Below are positions 10,201 through 21,231 of a DNA stretch of 64,000 bases, one piece after another. Position 1 is the first letter of the stretch. Each line of letters starts with the position of its first letter. A model generated the notes under the pieces. The model saw nothing but the letters and a program-made list of their open reading frames with translations, ran no database searches and was not told the origin of the DNA. The DNA is from Tillandsia leiboldiana. Lineage: Eukaryota > Streptophyta > Magnoliopsida > Poales > Bromeliaceae. The position numbers and the translations under genes are program-made. Location of the stretch: assembly GCA_029204045.2 (NCBI GenBank), contig CM055061.1, positions 42,742,977 through 42,806,976 of the forward strand, written 5' to 3'.

Positions 10201-11326
10201 CATACCCGTCGCAGCAGAGCAGGCAGTACCAGTGATTACTGGTCTATCGATTGGGTTTATTCAGGCAGATACTTTTTGTTACACTCGTGCCTGGGGGACC
10301 GAGTGGAGTCTAGTAGCTGTGTTTAGACCAGTGCTAGTATTGTTGGGAACCGTCGGGGTTTGACGGTGGTCCCGTGGTCGTTGTGAGTTCTTTGTGACCA
10401 TTGGGTGAGAGGTTGAGCATCTTGAGTCTATCCGTTCTGAGAGAGAGAGCATGGATTATGACTATAGCCTGCATGAGCCACTACTCAATAGCGAGTTAGT
10501 CCGTTTGGACGCCCTACGTAATTCCTGCCCGTCAGCGGGAGGTGGTTGTAGGTGGGCGCAGGTTTGACTGGACCCGATGTGGCAGTCAGCTCGATTGGGT
10601 CTGTTGAGCACCTCGTGTGCGAGTGTTGCATATCTTCATCAGAGTTTCCCCATTTGAGCATTTGGATAGAGGCATGGTAGCTGTAGAGTGTTTCCAGCTT
10701 CTTCTTTCAGTTTTACTGCATCGGTTATCTTTTGCCTCTAGTAGTCTTGGTAGGCAGATCGTCGGGCCTAGTGGCGATACCCACTGAGAACTCCCTTATT
10801 GCGTAGTTCTCACGCCCGTTGGGGGTTTTCCCCCCTTTGTCCTTTCTCCTCTTTGTTTTGCAGAGTCTTGGCGGGTGTTGCCGTTCTGTGGTTGCTGTGC
10901 GGGGTGAGGGAGTAGCGGGCTAGATCCAGACCCATCTTTGGAGAGTAGCGGTACCCCCCTTTGGAGAAGATCTTCAGTATAGTCGGTAGATTGGTATTTA
11001 TTTCCTCTTTTGAGAGACTGATGTAGTGAGGATATGATGTATTGAGAGCTTGTACACTGATGTTTTATTTGAGATATCTCCGTGTTGAGCTATGAGTTTT
11101 GTACTCGAGGTTAATGTATGTTTATCATTTTTGGGAGATGGACCTTGTTGTTTTATCTTCAGTTGTACAGTGGTTGATTTTATTATACAGCAGTCTTATC
11201 TTTTAGCTCTGATATCTGTTAGCTGTAGTTCTTTTTGCAGGTAGGACGCTTCGCCTATGCGGGTTTGGCATAGGTGGCGGATCTGTTGGCGAGCCCGGGT
11301 CGCAGTTTCGACCCCGGGGCGTGACA
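7259..11326 (+). repeat. 3' LTR of A1
   Basis: A complete 4,068-bp LTR, TGTGGTGACCC to GGCGTGACA. It holds an ERSE at 7861-7879 and a TATA-like TATTTAAAG near 8234-8242. It ends in a GC-rich inverted repeat (CCCGGGTCG / CGACCCCGGG) just before the terminal CA. It is nearly identical to 1-3820. Confidence 0.95.
7861..7879 (-). promoter_or_regulatory. ERSE (CCAAT-N9-CCACG) in A1 3' LTR
   Basis: Same site as in the left LTR, unchanged. CGTGG is at 7861-7865 and ATTGG at 7875-7879 on the plus strand. Confidence 0.75.
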
Positions 11327-12391
11327 AATCTGACCTTAATGGACGCTATGCGAGAATGGCTGAGACCGGCAGTTATTTGTTGAGGTAAGGAGCTTCTTGG
11401 ACTGGGCAGTGTCAGGAGCGCTTGGCAATCGGATGAGGAGATTGATACCAGCCCTGATTTCAGCATCGCCAGTGTGGGGAGATGGATTTGTGAGATACAG
11501 TGATGCCTCCCATGGTAGCTAGGAAGTTACAGTTGGAGTTGTGGCAAGCATCCTATATCACCCCGATAGGGCCACTGTGATGGCGGATACCCGGAGCAGG
11601 AGAGCTATTTGGGGTTGAGTTTGTTGACTCCGCAGCTGGCGCTGTCTGGACTGTCGAGACAAACGTGGCGTATGGTGGTGTCACTGAGGACTCTTTGGAT
11701 GATAGACCGCGGCTGAATGGTTCGCTTGGATGGTCAAGATTTGGGAGCGACCGGGCGAGGACCCCTCCCTCCTGGTTAGGGCTCCTTTCCTTTCGGAGTC
11801 GCCAAGCATGTCACTGGTTTGGGAGTTGAGGACACAACTCCCGGAATTTGATGAAGTGATCGCCTGGAACAAATACCCTTTTTCGAGCCTGGAGGATTGG
11901 ATTTACCAGCTGCAAGGGTACTGGATCTGCTCGAAGATTGATTCGCGAGCTGGTTCTCTCGACTGCTTATAGTTGTGTGCTGATGCCCGAGAGTTGAGGA
12001 GGTGTCGCTACACCCTGATGGTTTTGGATTAGAGATCAGAGTTATGTGATCAGTTGGAGGACTTATATTGGATACCTCGGGAGTGCAGAGGTATTCGGAT
12101 CGAGCTTGTGTGCCGTGGACTTGTGGTTGGATTACCTGAGGCCCTCGGGAGTGCAGATTTCTTGGTAGCTCGAGCGGTTAGTCCTGCTGTACTTGGTTGA
12201 GTTGGTACGGTTTTTCTGGAGTGCCCGCCTTTATTTTGTTCTAGTTAGAGACCCGAGGACCGCATCGCATCTTTGGTAGAGGTAATTGTCCGCCTTGGAA
12301 GCTCGAGTGGTGATGATTGGATATTTACCCCCCTTTATTTGGCTGAGATTCCGTGTTGAGGAACGACTTTAGTTTCGAGGACGAAACTTTC
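11327..12391 (+). pseudogene. Scrambled pol relic of element C
   Basis: This belongs to the element whose 3' LTR starts at 12408. It opens with an RT-connection piece (MDAMREWLRPAV, from 11339) and the shortened RNase H (GDGFVRYSDASH near 11480, then YHPDRATVMADTRSRRA near 11552-11605). Next comes an RT palm-entry piece at about 11850-11960 (LQGYWICSKIDS). Last is an integrase piece at about 12200-12290 (SARLYFVLVRDPRTASHLW, the remains of VPxSIVSDRDPRF). RNase H before RT is not the ancestral order, so the core was rearranged. A hairpin (12371-12388) and a polypurine tract follow. Confidence 0.65.
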
Positions 12392-12407
12392 TTTTAGTGG
12401 GGGAGGA
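12392..12407 (+). other. Polypurine tract (C)
   Basis: TTAGTGGGGGAGGA is directly before the LTR start TGTGATGACCC. Confidence 0.85.
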
Positions 12408-15400
12408 TGTGATGACCCGGATCTCCGCAGAGCTGCTACGGTGCGTTGGGGTGGCTATTGGAGGCCTACATGGTGCATTGGATGTGTTTGGGGCACAATT
12501 GGGCACAAGTGTTGGACTTCGGGCTTATTTGGATCTTGTGGGTGACCGGAGGACCCCGGGGAGGGTTTAGAAGTGGTTTCGCGCGAATCAGATATTAAGT
12601 TTGGGCTCCGCGCGAAATTCGGGCTAAGAATACACTTCCGGAAGCCTCCGGCAAATTTTAGAGTTGGAATTTGGCAAAATGGACGTCAAATTCGGATTCA
12701 GCGCACGAAAACGGTCAAAATGGACTACCCACTTGATGTTTTTGAGCTAAGGGTACTGTTCACCGCCGGAACAGTGATTTCGGCGATCGCCGGCGGCGGC
12801 GGCAGCGGCGGAGAGCGGCGGCGCGGCCTCGGGCAGGCGGAAAGCGGCGGCGGGCAGGGCGCGTGGGCGTGGGCAGGGCGCGCGGTTGCGCGGTCCACGC
12901 GGCAGGCGTGCACCGGAGCGGGGTGCCACGTGGCGGCTTCCCATTGGATGGTCCACAGGTCGCGGTCTACGGAGCTGTGCGGTGTACAGTGGACTGGGCG
13001 GGAAGACACGTGGCATCCTGGCATTGGTTCGGTGTTTGACGTTTCGTGCACCGGGTTCAGCGAGCGTGGGGCATTGACGCGTGGCATGCGGGGATTGGCC
13101 GGGCCACTGTGCGCGTGCAGGCGGCAGGTGGCGTGGCAGGCGGCATGGCAGCGGTGGCAGGCGGCGTTGGCAGGCGGCCGGCGGGCGTGGCGGGCACGGC
13201 GCCGACGTGGCGCACGCGGGTGCCACGTGGCGGCCCGCCATTGGCGGGCGCCACATTCCGCGTTGACCAGGTGGGCCACGCGGCAGGACGGGAGCTGCCG
13301 AGTTTGCTGTCCCGTGTTCGGGGGACACGTGGCGCAATCTGGTGGATTCGGGCGCTCGATCGACGCCCCGGATCGGCGCACTGTGCGCGCCCGAAAGATT
13401 CGGGCGCCCGGAATTTGGGACACAGTGGGCATTTTTGGTTTGTTTGGAATGGGCCTTTATATACCTCCTTTTCTTCCTCTTTCTTTCCCTTTTCCGAGCC
13501 TTAGAGTGAGAATGGGAGGGAGAGCTCTATATGGAATTTGTTCCCCTTGATATTCTTGAGCTCCTGGTGGATCGCCGGAATTTTTGGAAGCTCGGCAACG
13601 GCGATATCGATTTTACAGTTCGCCTCGGTTTTCCCCCATTTCGGCCCATTACCGTCGCAGTTCAGTCGGAAATTCGATGTGAGCAAACCAGGAGGAGTTT
13701 TTGTTCAATTTCTTCGACAGCATGTTCCTAAGAGGTAGGGCTTCGATTTCCTTGTTGATCACTTCGCTCTGTTTCGCACTTTTGGCACGTTTCCCGAGGC
13801 ATCTTTGACCCCCATTTTTCTGTGATGGATTTTGGACAGCACCGGCTTGTCGATTTTATATCTCAGCCTAGAAACATCGGATCAAGGCGTTTCAGGACTC
13901 TATTTTGATCTACTCGTCGCGAGGATCACAGTGGTGATTTTTCTGAGATTTTTGGAAATTGTTTCGAAGGTGATAATTAAGCTTTTCTTGGACTGATTGC
14001 TACAGGAATTCTGATTTGGAAGGTTTTGAGGTGCAGCGATGTTTTATTTTTATCTTGGTCTACAGGTATCAGATTTGGGCGTTTAAACAGTCGTTTTGGG
14101 GCTACTCTTCGCGAGGGATGCGACCGTGAATTTTCTGGATTTTCTTGAGGACTGGACAGAGGTGATATTTAGCCTTTTTGGGGGCTGATTTTGGACTGCG
14201 GTTAATTGTACAGTTTTGAGTTTAATTGTGCGCGTTGTTCTGTGCAGTGGGACACAGATTTTTGGTGGATTGCTGTGTTAGAGGACCGCGGGCAGCGAGA
14301 GGTCTCTTTTGGTGTTGTGCGCGCTTTTCGAGGTGGGTGGTTGTTGCATACCTCTACTTCTGAGTTGCTCAATAAGTTTATTAGAGAAGCCCACTATTGA
14401 ACATATTGATTGATTGCGATGCATGTTTGACTGATATAAATGTGAGCCTATCATCTGAGATTAATTTTGTGGATATAGCATGTTGGGGTTATTATGGGGA
14501 TAATATTGCTGTTGGAACATGATCAGTGGAATAATTTAATAGTGATAGTTAACATGCCGTATCAGCACATAAATTCTACGAAAATTGGTTAAATGGACTA
14601 ATTATCGGGACATGATGACTTATCTATGTGCGGGTTCCACCTTGGGATTTATCATGGATCAGGGATCTTATACATGTGTAGTTGACTGATGACTTTAGCA
14701 TGATTGTTATATTTATTTGGATATTATTAATTGTTACACATGTTGAACTGTTATTTGACATTCTCTCTCTTTCACATTGCATGAGGACTTTTGCATGCGT
14801 GTGTGGACATCTAGATAGGCCACTATTTATTGCTACACTATCATATTGGGATTTGACTTAGGAGAAACCATGATTGCTTTCTTTCTCCTTCTTATTTAGA
14901 CTTTCGAGTCATGTTGCTCGGGTTCGAGCAGAGGTTTGGGATAGTGTAGCCGGGACCTTAGGGTCAGAGACAGGGTGTACTTGATGTTGGGTCATGGGTT
15001 ATTGCGGCAACCGCGGACAGTAGACGGTTGACCGGATCTTGATTATTTTACCCGATTGTGGGTTGTGGGTTATTGCGGTGACCGCGGACATTGGGCGGTT
15101 GACCGAATGTTTACTATTGCATCAGATTGGGTATCAGATTTCTCTAGTGGATGGAGTTTCCCACTTGTTGAGTACTATTGCATCTGATTGGGGATTGGGG
15201 TTTCTTTAGTGGACGGAGTTTTCCACTTTGATCATAGTCTTGATCCAGTCCTGCTATATTGAGATATGTGCTACAGAGATACTTGTGATACTGATGACAG
15301 AGATACTTTACTCGTGTGGGTCGCTCCCCTCGAGTGCCACTCTGGAGGTAGGCTTTTCGGACCCAGCATTGTGTGCCGGTCTGATACTTGTTTTGGGATG

Positions 15401-16204
15401 CGAGCCGTGCGGGCCGATCCCGCGGTTTCGAGCCTTGTGTGCAGATTCCGCTGAGCAGGCAGTACCAGTTTTACTGGTGGTACCAGATTGGGTTTATTTG
15501 GTCTTATACTGTTTCCTGATGCATTCATACAGTCATTTCTTCCAGTATTGCATTTAGAGGCATACTAGTAGTGGTTTCCCTTTTATTCAGTAGTTCTGTT
15601 TACAGTTTTACCACTTGTCCCTTTTCTTGCCTCTGGTAGACTTAGTGGGTACGCCGGAGTTTGAGGCTTTACCCACAGGGGGAGGCTACTGGTTTACTAG
15701 TGGTTCTCACCCCTATTGTTGTTTCCCTCTTTTCTTTCTCCTGTTTTGCAGAGTCCTCTGCGGGAGTTGCTGATCTTCGGTCGTTATCCGAGGCGAGGGA
15801 GTCACGAGCTAGATCTTTACTACCCGAGGAGTGTAGATGTATCCCCTGGTTGGAGATTCCTTGTAGCTGACAGCTGGTTTTTATTGTTTACTTTGAGAGG
15901 GATCTTTTGTATCTTGAGAGACTGATATACTTTGGTTTTAGTTTACCTCCCTTTTTATAGTTGAGAGATGCTGTACTGAGGACATTGTATGATGATTATC
16001 TGTATTCGAGGGAATGGATATTGTACCCTATTTCTTGTTGTACAGTGATTGGATTTTATTTTACAGCATTTTATTTCCGCTCTGATATTTGCGTAGCTAT
16101 AGTACTATCTTTTGCAGGTTAGACGCTTCGCCTATGCGGGTTTTTGCATAGGTGGCGGATCTGTTGGCGAGCCCGGGTCGCAGTTTCGACCCCGGGGCGT
16201 GACA
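12408..16204 (+). repeat. 3' LTR of element C
   Basis: 3,797 bp, TGTGATGACCC to GGCGTGACA. It is clearly homologous to the A LTR (same ends, same terminal inverted repeat, same block around 14850-15350) but much diverged. U3 holds four perfect ERSEs (12929-13244). A near-palindrome ATTCGGGCGCCCGGAAT is at 13398-13414 and a TATA box TTTATATA at 13456-13463. The mate 5' LTR is not in the window. Confidence 0.9.
12929..13244 (-). promoter_or_regulatory. Array of four ERSEs in LTR C U3
   Basis: Perfect CCAAT-N9-CCACG elements (read on the minus strand) lie at 12929-12947, 13009-13027, 13080-13098 and 13226-13244. Three of them overlap a complete CACGTG G-box. Spacing between the first three is about 70-80 bp. 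All point the same way and lie 210-530 bp upstream of the TATA box at 13456. Confidence 0.8.
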
Positions 16205-16585
16205 ACCTAAGTTCCATGCCATACTTGTCCTAGAGTTCCTTGACTCTATGCTGATCACTAGTTCACCTTAGGTTCCCTTTACCTAAGTTCCATGTCATAC
16301 TTGTCCTAGAGTTCCTTGACTCTATGCTGATCACTAGTTCACCTTAGGTTCCGTTTACCTAAGTTCCATGTCATACTTGTCCTAGAGTTCCTTGACTCTA
16401 TGCTGATCACTAGTTCACCTTAGGTTCTCTTTACCTAAGTTCCATGTCATGCTTGTCCTAGAGTTCCTTGACTCTATATTGATCACTAGTTCACCTTAGG
16501 TTCTCTTTACCTAAGTTCCATGTCATGCTTGTCCTAGAGTTCCTTGACTCTATATTGATCACTCTATCCAGTGTCCTTAGGTTAT
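16205..16585. repeat. 76-bp tandem repeat, five units
   Basis: Unit starts (CCTAAGTTCCATG) lie at 16206, 16282, 16358, 16434 and 16510, exactly 76 bp apart. Each unit begins ACCTAAG and ends CTTAGGT, so every unit is bounded by a short inverted repeat. Substitutions between units are few. It directly adjoins the end of LTR C. Confidence 0.95.
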
Positions 16586-17127
16586 CACCTAAGACCATGC
16601 CACTCATCCACCCTAGGATAACTCCTAAGTTGATGTCACTCATCAGACCCCTATACTAGGTTTTCTCCTAGTCTTACTACCAACAAATGTTGTTCCCTTA
16701 TGTCCCGTGATTCCTAGGGTTATACCCTAACATGATCACAATCATAAATAGCTAATCCTTTTCATGCATGCAATTATTTTCATCTCATTCATAAATAACA
16801 ATTATCTCTACGCATGCATATTCATCATATATCTTTGGCAACCAACAGTTGCACTTTTCCTCTGTGTCTCTTTGCACATGCACAACTATTCGCCTATCTC
16901 TGGCAACCAACAGTTGCTCTTTTTCATCTGAATCCATCTACACAGGCAATCATAATCATAATTACCTAACGCCTCTAACAGGCTACTATCATGCTTCGAA
17001 TCGAAAAGCAAAGGAGCAAGGGGAGAGGTCACCCAATTTCGGCAGAATTCCCCACCTTGTGATGCACCCAATTACTTGTAGACACTTGCAATTGGTCTCC
17101 GCGCGATTCCACTTGTTTCCTCGAGCT
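16586..17127. other. AT-rich gap between arrays in H
   Basis: No gene seen. It contains decayed CCTAGG/CCTAAG shreds of the 76-bp array up to about 16740. Two similar segments with GGCAACCAACAGTTGC lie near 16837 and 16901. Confidence 0.6.
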
Positions 17128-17775
17128 TGCACGCAAAACGGTGCACATCCCTCGAGTTTGCGCGCAAAATGGAGCATGCCTCTCTTAAGGTTGCACGCAA
17201 AACGGTGCACATCTTTTCTGACCCTGCACGAGAAACGATGCACATATTAGGGTCGGCACGCAAAACTGTGTGCGACAACACGAACTGCACGCGAAACGGT
17301 GCATGTACCTCGAATATGCACGCAAAACGGTGCACGTCTGACTATAGGGTTGCACGCAAAACGGTGCAGATTTTTCCCAAGCCTTGCACGAAAAATGATG
17401 CAAACTATTAGATTCTACACGTGAAATGGCGCGCATTGGTTCAACCCGCACGCAAAACGGAGCACATACCCCATATTGGCACGCAAAACGGTGCACACTC
17501 TACTGTAGGGTTGCACGCAAAACGGTGCATATTTTTCCGGCCCTGCACGTAAAACGAGATGCATTATTAGAGTCTGTACGCAAAACGGTGCCCGTTAGTC
17601 CAACCTGCACACAAAACGGAGCACATACCTCGCATTGGCACGCAAAATGGTGCAGGTTCTTTTCTCAATGTTGCACGCAAAACGAGTTCGCGTCCAAAAT
17701 TGTGCACATTTGCCGAATCCGCACGCAAAACGGTGCATGTCTCCCACGAACGGCACGCAAAACGAGGCGCGTCCA
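17128..17775. repeat. 32-bp minisatellite with 5-unit higher-order repeat
   Basis: About 21 copies of an 18-bp near-palindromic core TGCACGCAAAACGGTGCA are separated by 12-17 bp variable spacers, period 30-35 bp (mostly 31). Spacers recur every five units (e.g. after the cores at 17286, 17447 and 17606), giving a higher-order repeat of 158-161 bp starting at 17128, 17286, 17447 and 17606. It is not a CRISPR: the genome is eukaryotic, the spacers repeat, and there are no cas genes. Confidence 0.93.
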
Positions 17776-18493
17776 AAACGCCCGCGAAACTCGCGCAGTA
17801 AAACGGCATAGAAAAGTTCGGTCCCTAATACGCACGTAGGCCTACCTCGACAACGCCGTGACGTCCCTCGCGTCCATTCATCTCTTTGGAACACCTTGCG
17901 CGCTCCACGGACTCCACGGCGCGCTCGTGCGCCCTCGAAAACCCCGGGCGGAATCGCCCTCTCCCTCTCCTGGTACGCTCGGGTGAAGCCAATAGGGAGA
18001 AAAAGGAGAAAAATGGGGTCATTCAGGCCTAAATAGGCCAAGCCCGAACTTTCAGGCGCACCCTTTCGGGCGCCCGAAAGTTTTCGGGCGGCTACAGTAA
18101 CCGCCCAACCGCCGGTCCACGCGCCCAAGCCGCGCAAGCGTGGCTCCACGTCACACGCGGCGGCCAATCAGTGGATGACACGTGTCCCTGGACCCGTGCA
18201 CCGCGACCATGGACCAGTGGCAGCCAATCAGAGGCTGCCACGTGGATCGCACTACCGCCTGCTCTGACGCCCGCCTGCAGTGTCGCGTCGCGTCAGCGCG
18301 TCACGTCGCGCTGACCGACGAACGGGAGGCCGACACGTGGCCTCCCCCGCTGACACCGCGACAGGCCCGCCGCGGCTTCCCCGCGCACGCTTGCTGCCTC
18401 GGCTGCTGTGTCTAATGAGGAGACGCCACGTGGCGTTTCCCCACCTACCACGCGGCCTCAGGCCGCGCGCCATAGCGCGCGCGCGCGAGCCTT
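17776..18493 (-). other. U3/R part of H between arrays
   Basis: GC-rich, without a recognisable gene. It includes a TATA-like CTATTTA (minus, near 18030), a palindrome at 18064-18079, the ERSE at 18224-18242, and near-ERSEs at 18164 (ACACG for CCACG) and about 18416 (CTAAT for CCAAT). Confidence 0.6.
18224..18242 (+). promoter_or_regulatory. ERSE (CCAAT-N9-CCACG) in H
   Basis: CCAAT 18224-18228, nine bases, CCACG 18238-18242, overlapping CACGTG. H is a minus-strand LTR, so the orientation relative to the LTR is the same as in A1, C and D. Confidence 0.7.
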
Positions 18494-18679
18494 GCCTCGG
18501 GATTCGCGCCCGCCGCCTCGGGATTCGCGCCCGCCGCCTCGGGATTCATGCCACTGCCTCGGGATTCGTGCCACTGCCTCGGGATCCGCGCCAACTGCCT
18601 CGGGATCCGCGCCAACTGCCTCGGGATCCGTGCCAACTGCCTCGGGATCCATGCCACTGCCTCGGGATCCGTGCCAACA
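18494..18679. repeat. 20/21-bp tandem repeat, nine units
   Basis: GCCTCGGGATYC units start at 18494, 18515, 18536, 18556, 18576, 18597, 18618, 18639 and 18659. The unit is 20 or 21 bp, close to two helical turns. It lies upstream of the ERSE region of H. The open frames across it in both strands are repeat artefacts. Confidence 0.93.
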
Positions 18680-19310
18680 GTAACTTTCGGGCGCGCTACA
18701 GTAACTTTCGGGCGCATCGATGTCCGTACCGGGCTACTACAGTGAACCGGGATCGCTACAGTGCAGACCGGTTCGCCGCAGCCCCTAAAACCGGGTTTGC
18801 TACAGTACTTCTGGGTGCCCGGTTCCTACTTTCGGGCGCCCGAAACTTGGGCCCAAGCCCAGTTTCGCCCGTTTTCGTCCGTTCTTGCCCGTTTCTCGCC
18901 CGTTTTCGCTCAAGTTTGACGGGCAGCCACAGTTTAACTTAATTTACCTCATGGTACCTAAACTTTTCATTTTTGGACCACCTCTGGGTCGCCATAAGTC
19001 CCACTGTATTTACTTTCGCTGGCGGAGCCCGTTCTCTTTATCCGGGTGTCCGATCAACGCGAAACTTTTACTGTGGCCTCAAAACACATTTACGGAGCTC
19101 CCGAAATTTTCTCGAAATTTTCCGAAACTGTGTATTTTCCACTTACAATCTGGGCCCACTTTCTTATGTAAGATTCAAGATCTCACGTTCTAATCCCTAT
19201 TTGGGCCCAATTCGTTTCCAGGTAATCCTTTACCTCAATAAATTCAATAAAATAGCATTTCATACCATATTATTTACATTTATTTATATACCAAAATTCC
19301 GGTTCACTAC

Positions 19311-19865
19311 ATGCACGACTAAAGATGTCAGTCTAGCAGAGACCCCAGGGGACACAACCTCTAGCTCAAGCCGCCTCACCACCTCAGGTAGTGGCGCCTG
19401 GTCAGTAATCATCAACAATAAGCTCTGTATTGCTCTCCTACTCAGGGCATCTGCAACCACGTTGGCCTTGCCAGGATGGTATAGTATATCCACATTATAA
19501 TCCTTTAACAGCTCCAACCATCTGCTCTGTCTCAGGTTCAGCTCTTTTTGTGTAAACAGATACTTCAGGCTCTTGTGGTCGGTGTAAATCTTGCATTGCT
19601 CCCCATAAAGGTAGTGGCGCCACAACTTCAATGTGAATACCACAGCAGCAAGCTCTAGATCATGGGTAAGATAATTCTTCTCATAATCCTTAAGCTGTCG
19701 AGACGCGTAAGCAATTACCCTACCCTCCTGCATCAGCACGCAACCAAGTCCACTGTGCGATGCGTCACTATAAATCACATATCCTTTCCCCATAATAGGG
19801 AGGGAAAGGATAGGAGCCGACATCAATCTGCCTTTCGTCCTCGAAGCTCCTCTGACAGTCCTCAC
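19311..19865 (-). pseudogene. RNase H domain (D-minus)
   Basis: An open frame covers a nearly complete gypsy RNase H. Motifs in order: YVIYSDASHSGLGCVLMQ (first catalytic Asp), YASRQLKDYEKNY, HDLELAAVVFTLKLWRHYLYG (catalytic Glu), YTDHKSLKYLFTQ (catalytic Asp) and HPGKANVVADALSRR. About 30 residues later the frame leaves pol and ends in LTR-derived residues at the H junction. A frame change separates it from RT at about 19850. It would hydrolyse the RNA strand of the RNA/DNA hybrid. The wording of the motifs is chromovirus-like (Tekay/Del type, tentative). Confidence 0.93.
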
Positions 19866-20965
19866 TCCAGATAAACTTAATTCCTTTGCGCGTCAAACGA
19901 GTGAGGGGTGTGGAGAGCTTCGCAAAGCCCTCCACAAACCGACGGTAGTATCCAGCCAATCCCAAGAAGCTGCACACCTCAGAAACGGTCGTCGGTCGGG
20001 GCCATTCCCGGACTGCCTCAATCTTCGCCAGGTCCACTGCTACACCTGCGGCTGAAATCACATGGCCCAAGAAAACTACCTTCCGAAGCCAAAACTTGCA
20101 CTTCGACAACTTGGCATACAACTTCCTCTCTCGTAGAAGTTGCAGCACAATCCTCAAGTGCTCCTCATGATCAATGTCGCTCCGGGAGTAAACTAAGATA
20201 TCATCAATGAACACAACCACAAACCGATCCAGGTATGGTCGAAAAATCCGGTTCATCAAATACATAAAGGCGGCAGGGGCATTAGTCAATCCAAAAGGCA
20301 TGACGGTGAACTCATAATGCCCGTACCGTGTCCTGAACGTCGTCTTCGGGATATCCTCGGCCTTCACCTTCAATTGGTGGCAACCTGATTGCAGATCAAT
20401 CTTGGAGAAAACACAAGACCCTTGCAGCTGGTCGAACAAATCATCAATGTGCGGCAAAGGGTACTTGTTCTTGATGGTCACTTTATTCAACTCTAGGTAA
20501 TCCACACAAAGCCGAAGTGAACCATCCTTCTTTTTTCATGGATAGCACCGGCGCTCCCCAAGGCAACACACTGGGCCTAACAAAACCCTTATCCATCAAG
20601 TCCTGAAGTTGCGCCTTTAACTCTCGCAGCTCAGCCGGTGCCATTCGGTAAGGGGCCTTAGAGATTGGCGGAGTTCTTGGGACTACGTCAATCAAAAACC
20701 CATTCTCCCTATCCGGCAGCATACAGGTCAGCTCCGGTGGAAACACATCCGGGAACTCGCGAACAATAGGGATATCCCCGAGTCCCGGTGCCGCCGTAGG
20801 CCCCTCAATCACACTAGCCAAAAAGGCTATGCATCCACTGTGGATCATCAACCTTGCTCGAGAAGTCGAAACTATAGAGGCGAAGAAAGCTCTCAGGCAT
20901 CCCAGGTACACAAACATCTCCTGGCTTGGCTCCCTAGGAGGTAACCATACATGCGACACAGTCAA
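19830..20965 (-). pseudogene. Reverse transcriptase (D-minus), one frameshift
   Basis: Two overlapping frames together cover a gypsy RT. The upstream frame (20965-20483) has EFPDVFPPEL, YRMAPAELRELKAQL and PWGAPVLSMKK, then shifts at about 20530. The downstream frame (20505-19830) has KYPLPHIDDLFDQLQG, FSKIDLQSG, YEFTVMPFGLTNAPAAF, the catalytic FIDD at about 20198-20215, LGHVIS and the connection REWPRPTT. A single-base change in a homopolymer (AAAAAAG) explains the shift. RT would copy element RNA from the tRNA primer. The host polymerase fold is otherwise intact and the active-site DD is present. Confidence 0.93.
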
Positions 20966-21231
20966 TCGTCGCGGAATACCGAGCCAGCCCGATCCAACCC
21001 AAGTACCACATCAAAGTCCCGCAGTTGACTCAAGACCAACAGGTCTGCTGGCGTAAACCAGGACTCAACCTGCACAGGGCAGGACAAACAACACTCCTCT
21101 ACGTGCAAAGTGTGATCGGGAATCTTAACCTCTCATGCATGTGGCAACCGTCCTACCTCTAACCCATGTAATGATGCAATGATCTACTAATAAAAGAATG
21201 CGATACTCCGGTATCAAATAAGGTATGAATC
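20966..21231 (-). pseudogene. Aspartic protease relic (D-minus)
   Basis: The catalytic triplet is readable as DTGVSHSFI at 21189-21215 (minus strand). Towards RT it is followed, in another frame, by SWFTPADLLVLSQLRDFDVVLGLDRAGSV, quoted here only as the block around FDVVLGLD. The conserved distance between DTG and FDVVLG fits a gypsy protease. Several frame changes and stops lie between them. It would cleave the Gag-Pol polyprotein. Confidence 0.75.

Larger units (their letters stand above)
1..11326 (+). mobile_element. Element A1: Ty3/gypsy, non-autonomous, nearly complete
   Basis: The sequence at 1-3820 recurs at 7507-11326 (offset 7506) with no net length change and only about twenty substitutions noticed, so these are two LTRs of one fairly recent insertion. 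Between them lie, in order, a tRNA-Met primer-binding site, a leader, decayed gag, protease, RT and RNase H fragments, and a polypurine tract. The first 248 bases of the left LTR lie outside the window. The core (3821-7258) has stops in every frame, so the element cannot make its own proteins. With LTRs over 4 kb it fits the 'large retrotransposon derivative' description. The right LTR ends against another element's pol relic, so A1 appears to have inserted there; the target duplication cannot be tested because the left end is off the window. Confidence 0.93.
16205..19310 (-). repeat. LTR-like sequence H, reverse orientation
   Basis: Read on the minus strand this begins TGTAGTGAACCGG at 19310. 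It continues through a U3-like region with an ERSE (18224-18242), two palindromes TTTCGGGCGCCCGAAA (18830-18845 and 18064-18079) and a TATA-like CTATTTA near 18030. It then runs through repeat arrays to 16205. No primer-binding site or polypurine tract flanks it, so it is a solo or truncated LTR. The left end, against LTR C, is uncertain. At 19311 it abuts the D-minus pol relic. Confidence 0.6.

Noticed and set aside
17128..17775. CRISPR array (short palindromic repeats with spacers)
   Set aside because: Repeats vary, spacers recur with a five-unit period, no cas genes or leader, and the surroundings are plant LTR retrotransposons. It is a higher-order minisatellite.
18280..18942. Repetitive PRDPCQL-type ORFs and their antisense partners
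   Set aside because: Translations of the 20/21-bp tandem array in all frames; no start context or codon constraint.
16205..19310. H as the 3' LTR of D-minus
   Set aside because: Sequence does not match the 5' LTR at 22436-25400, and the pol relic runs straight into it without integrase or a polypurine tract.
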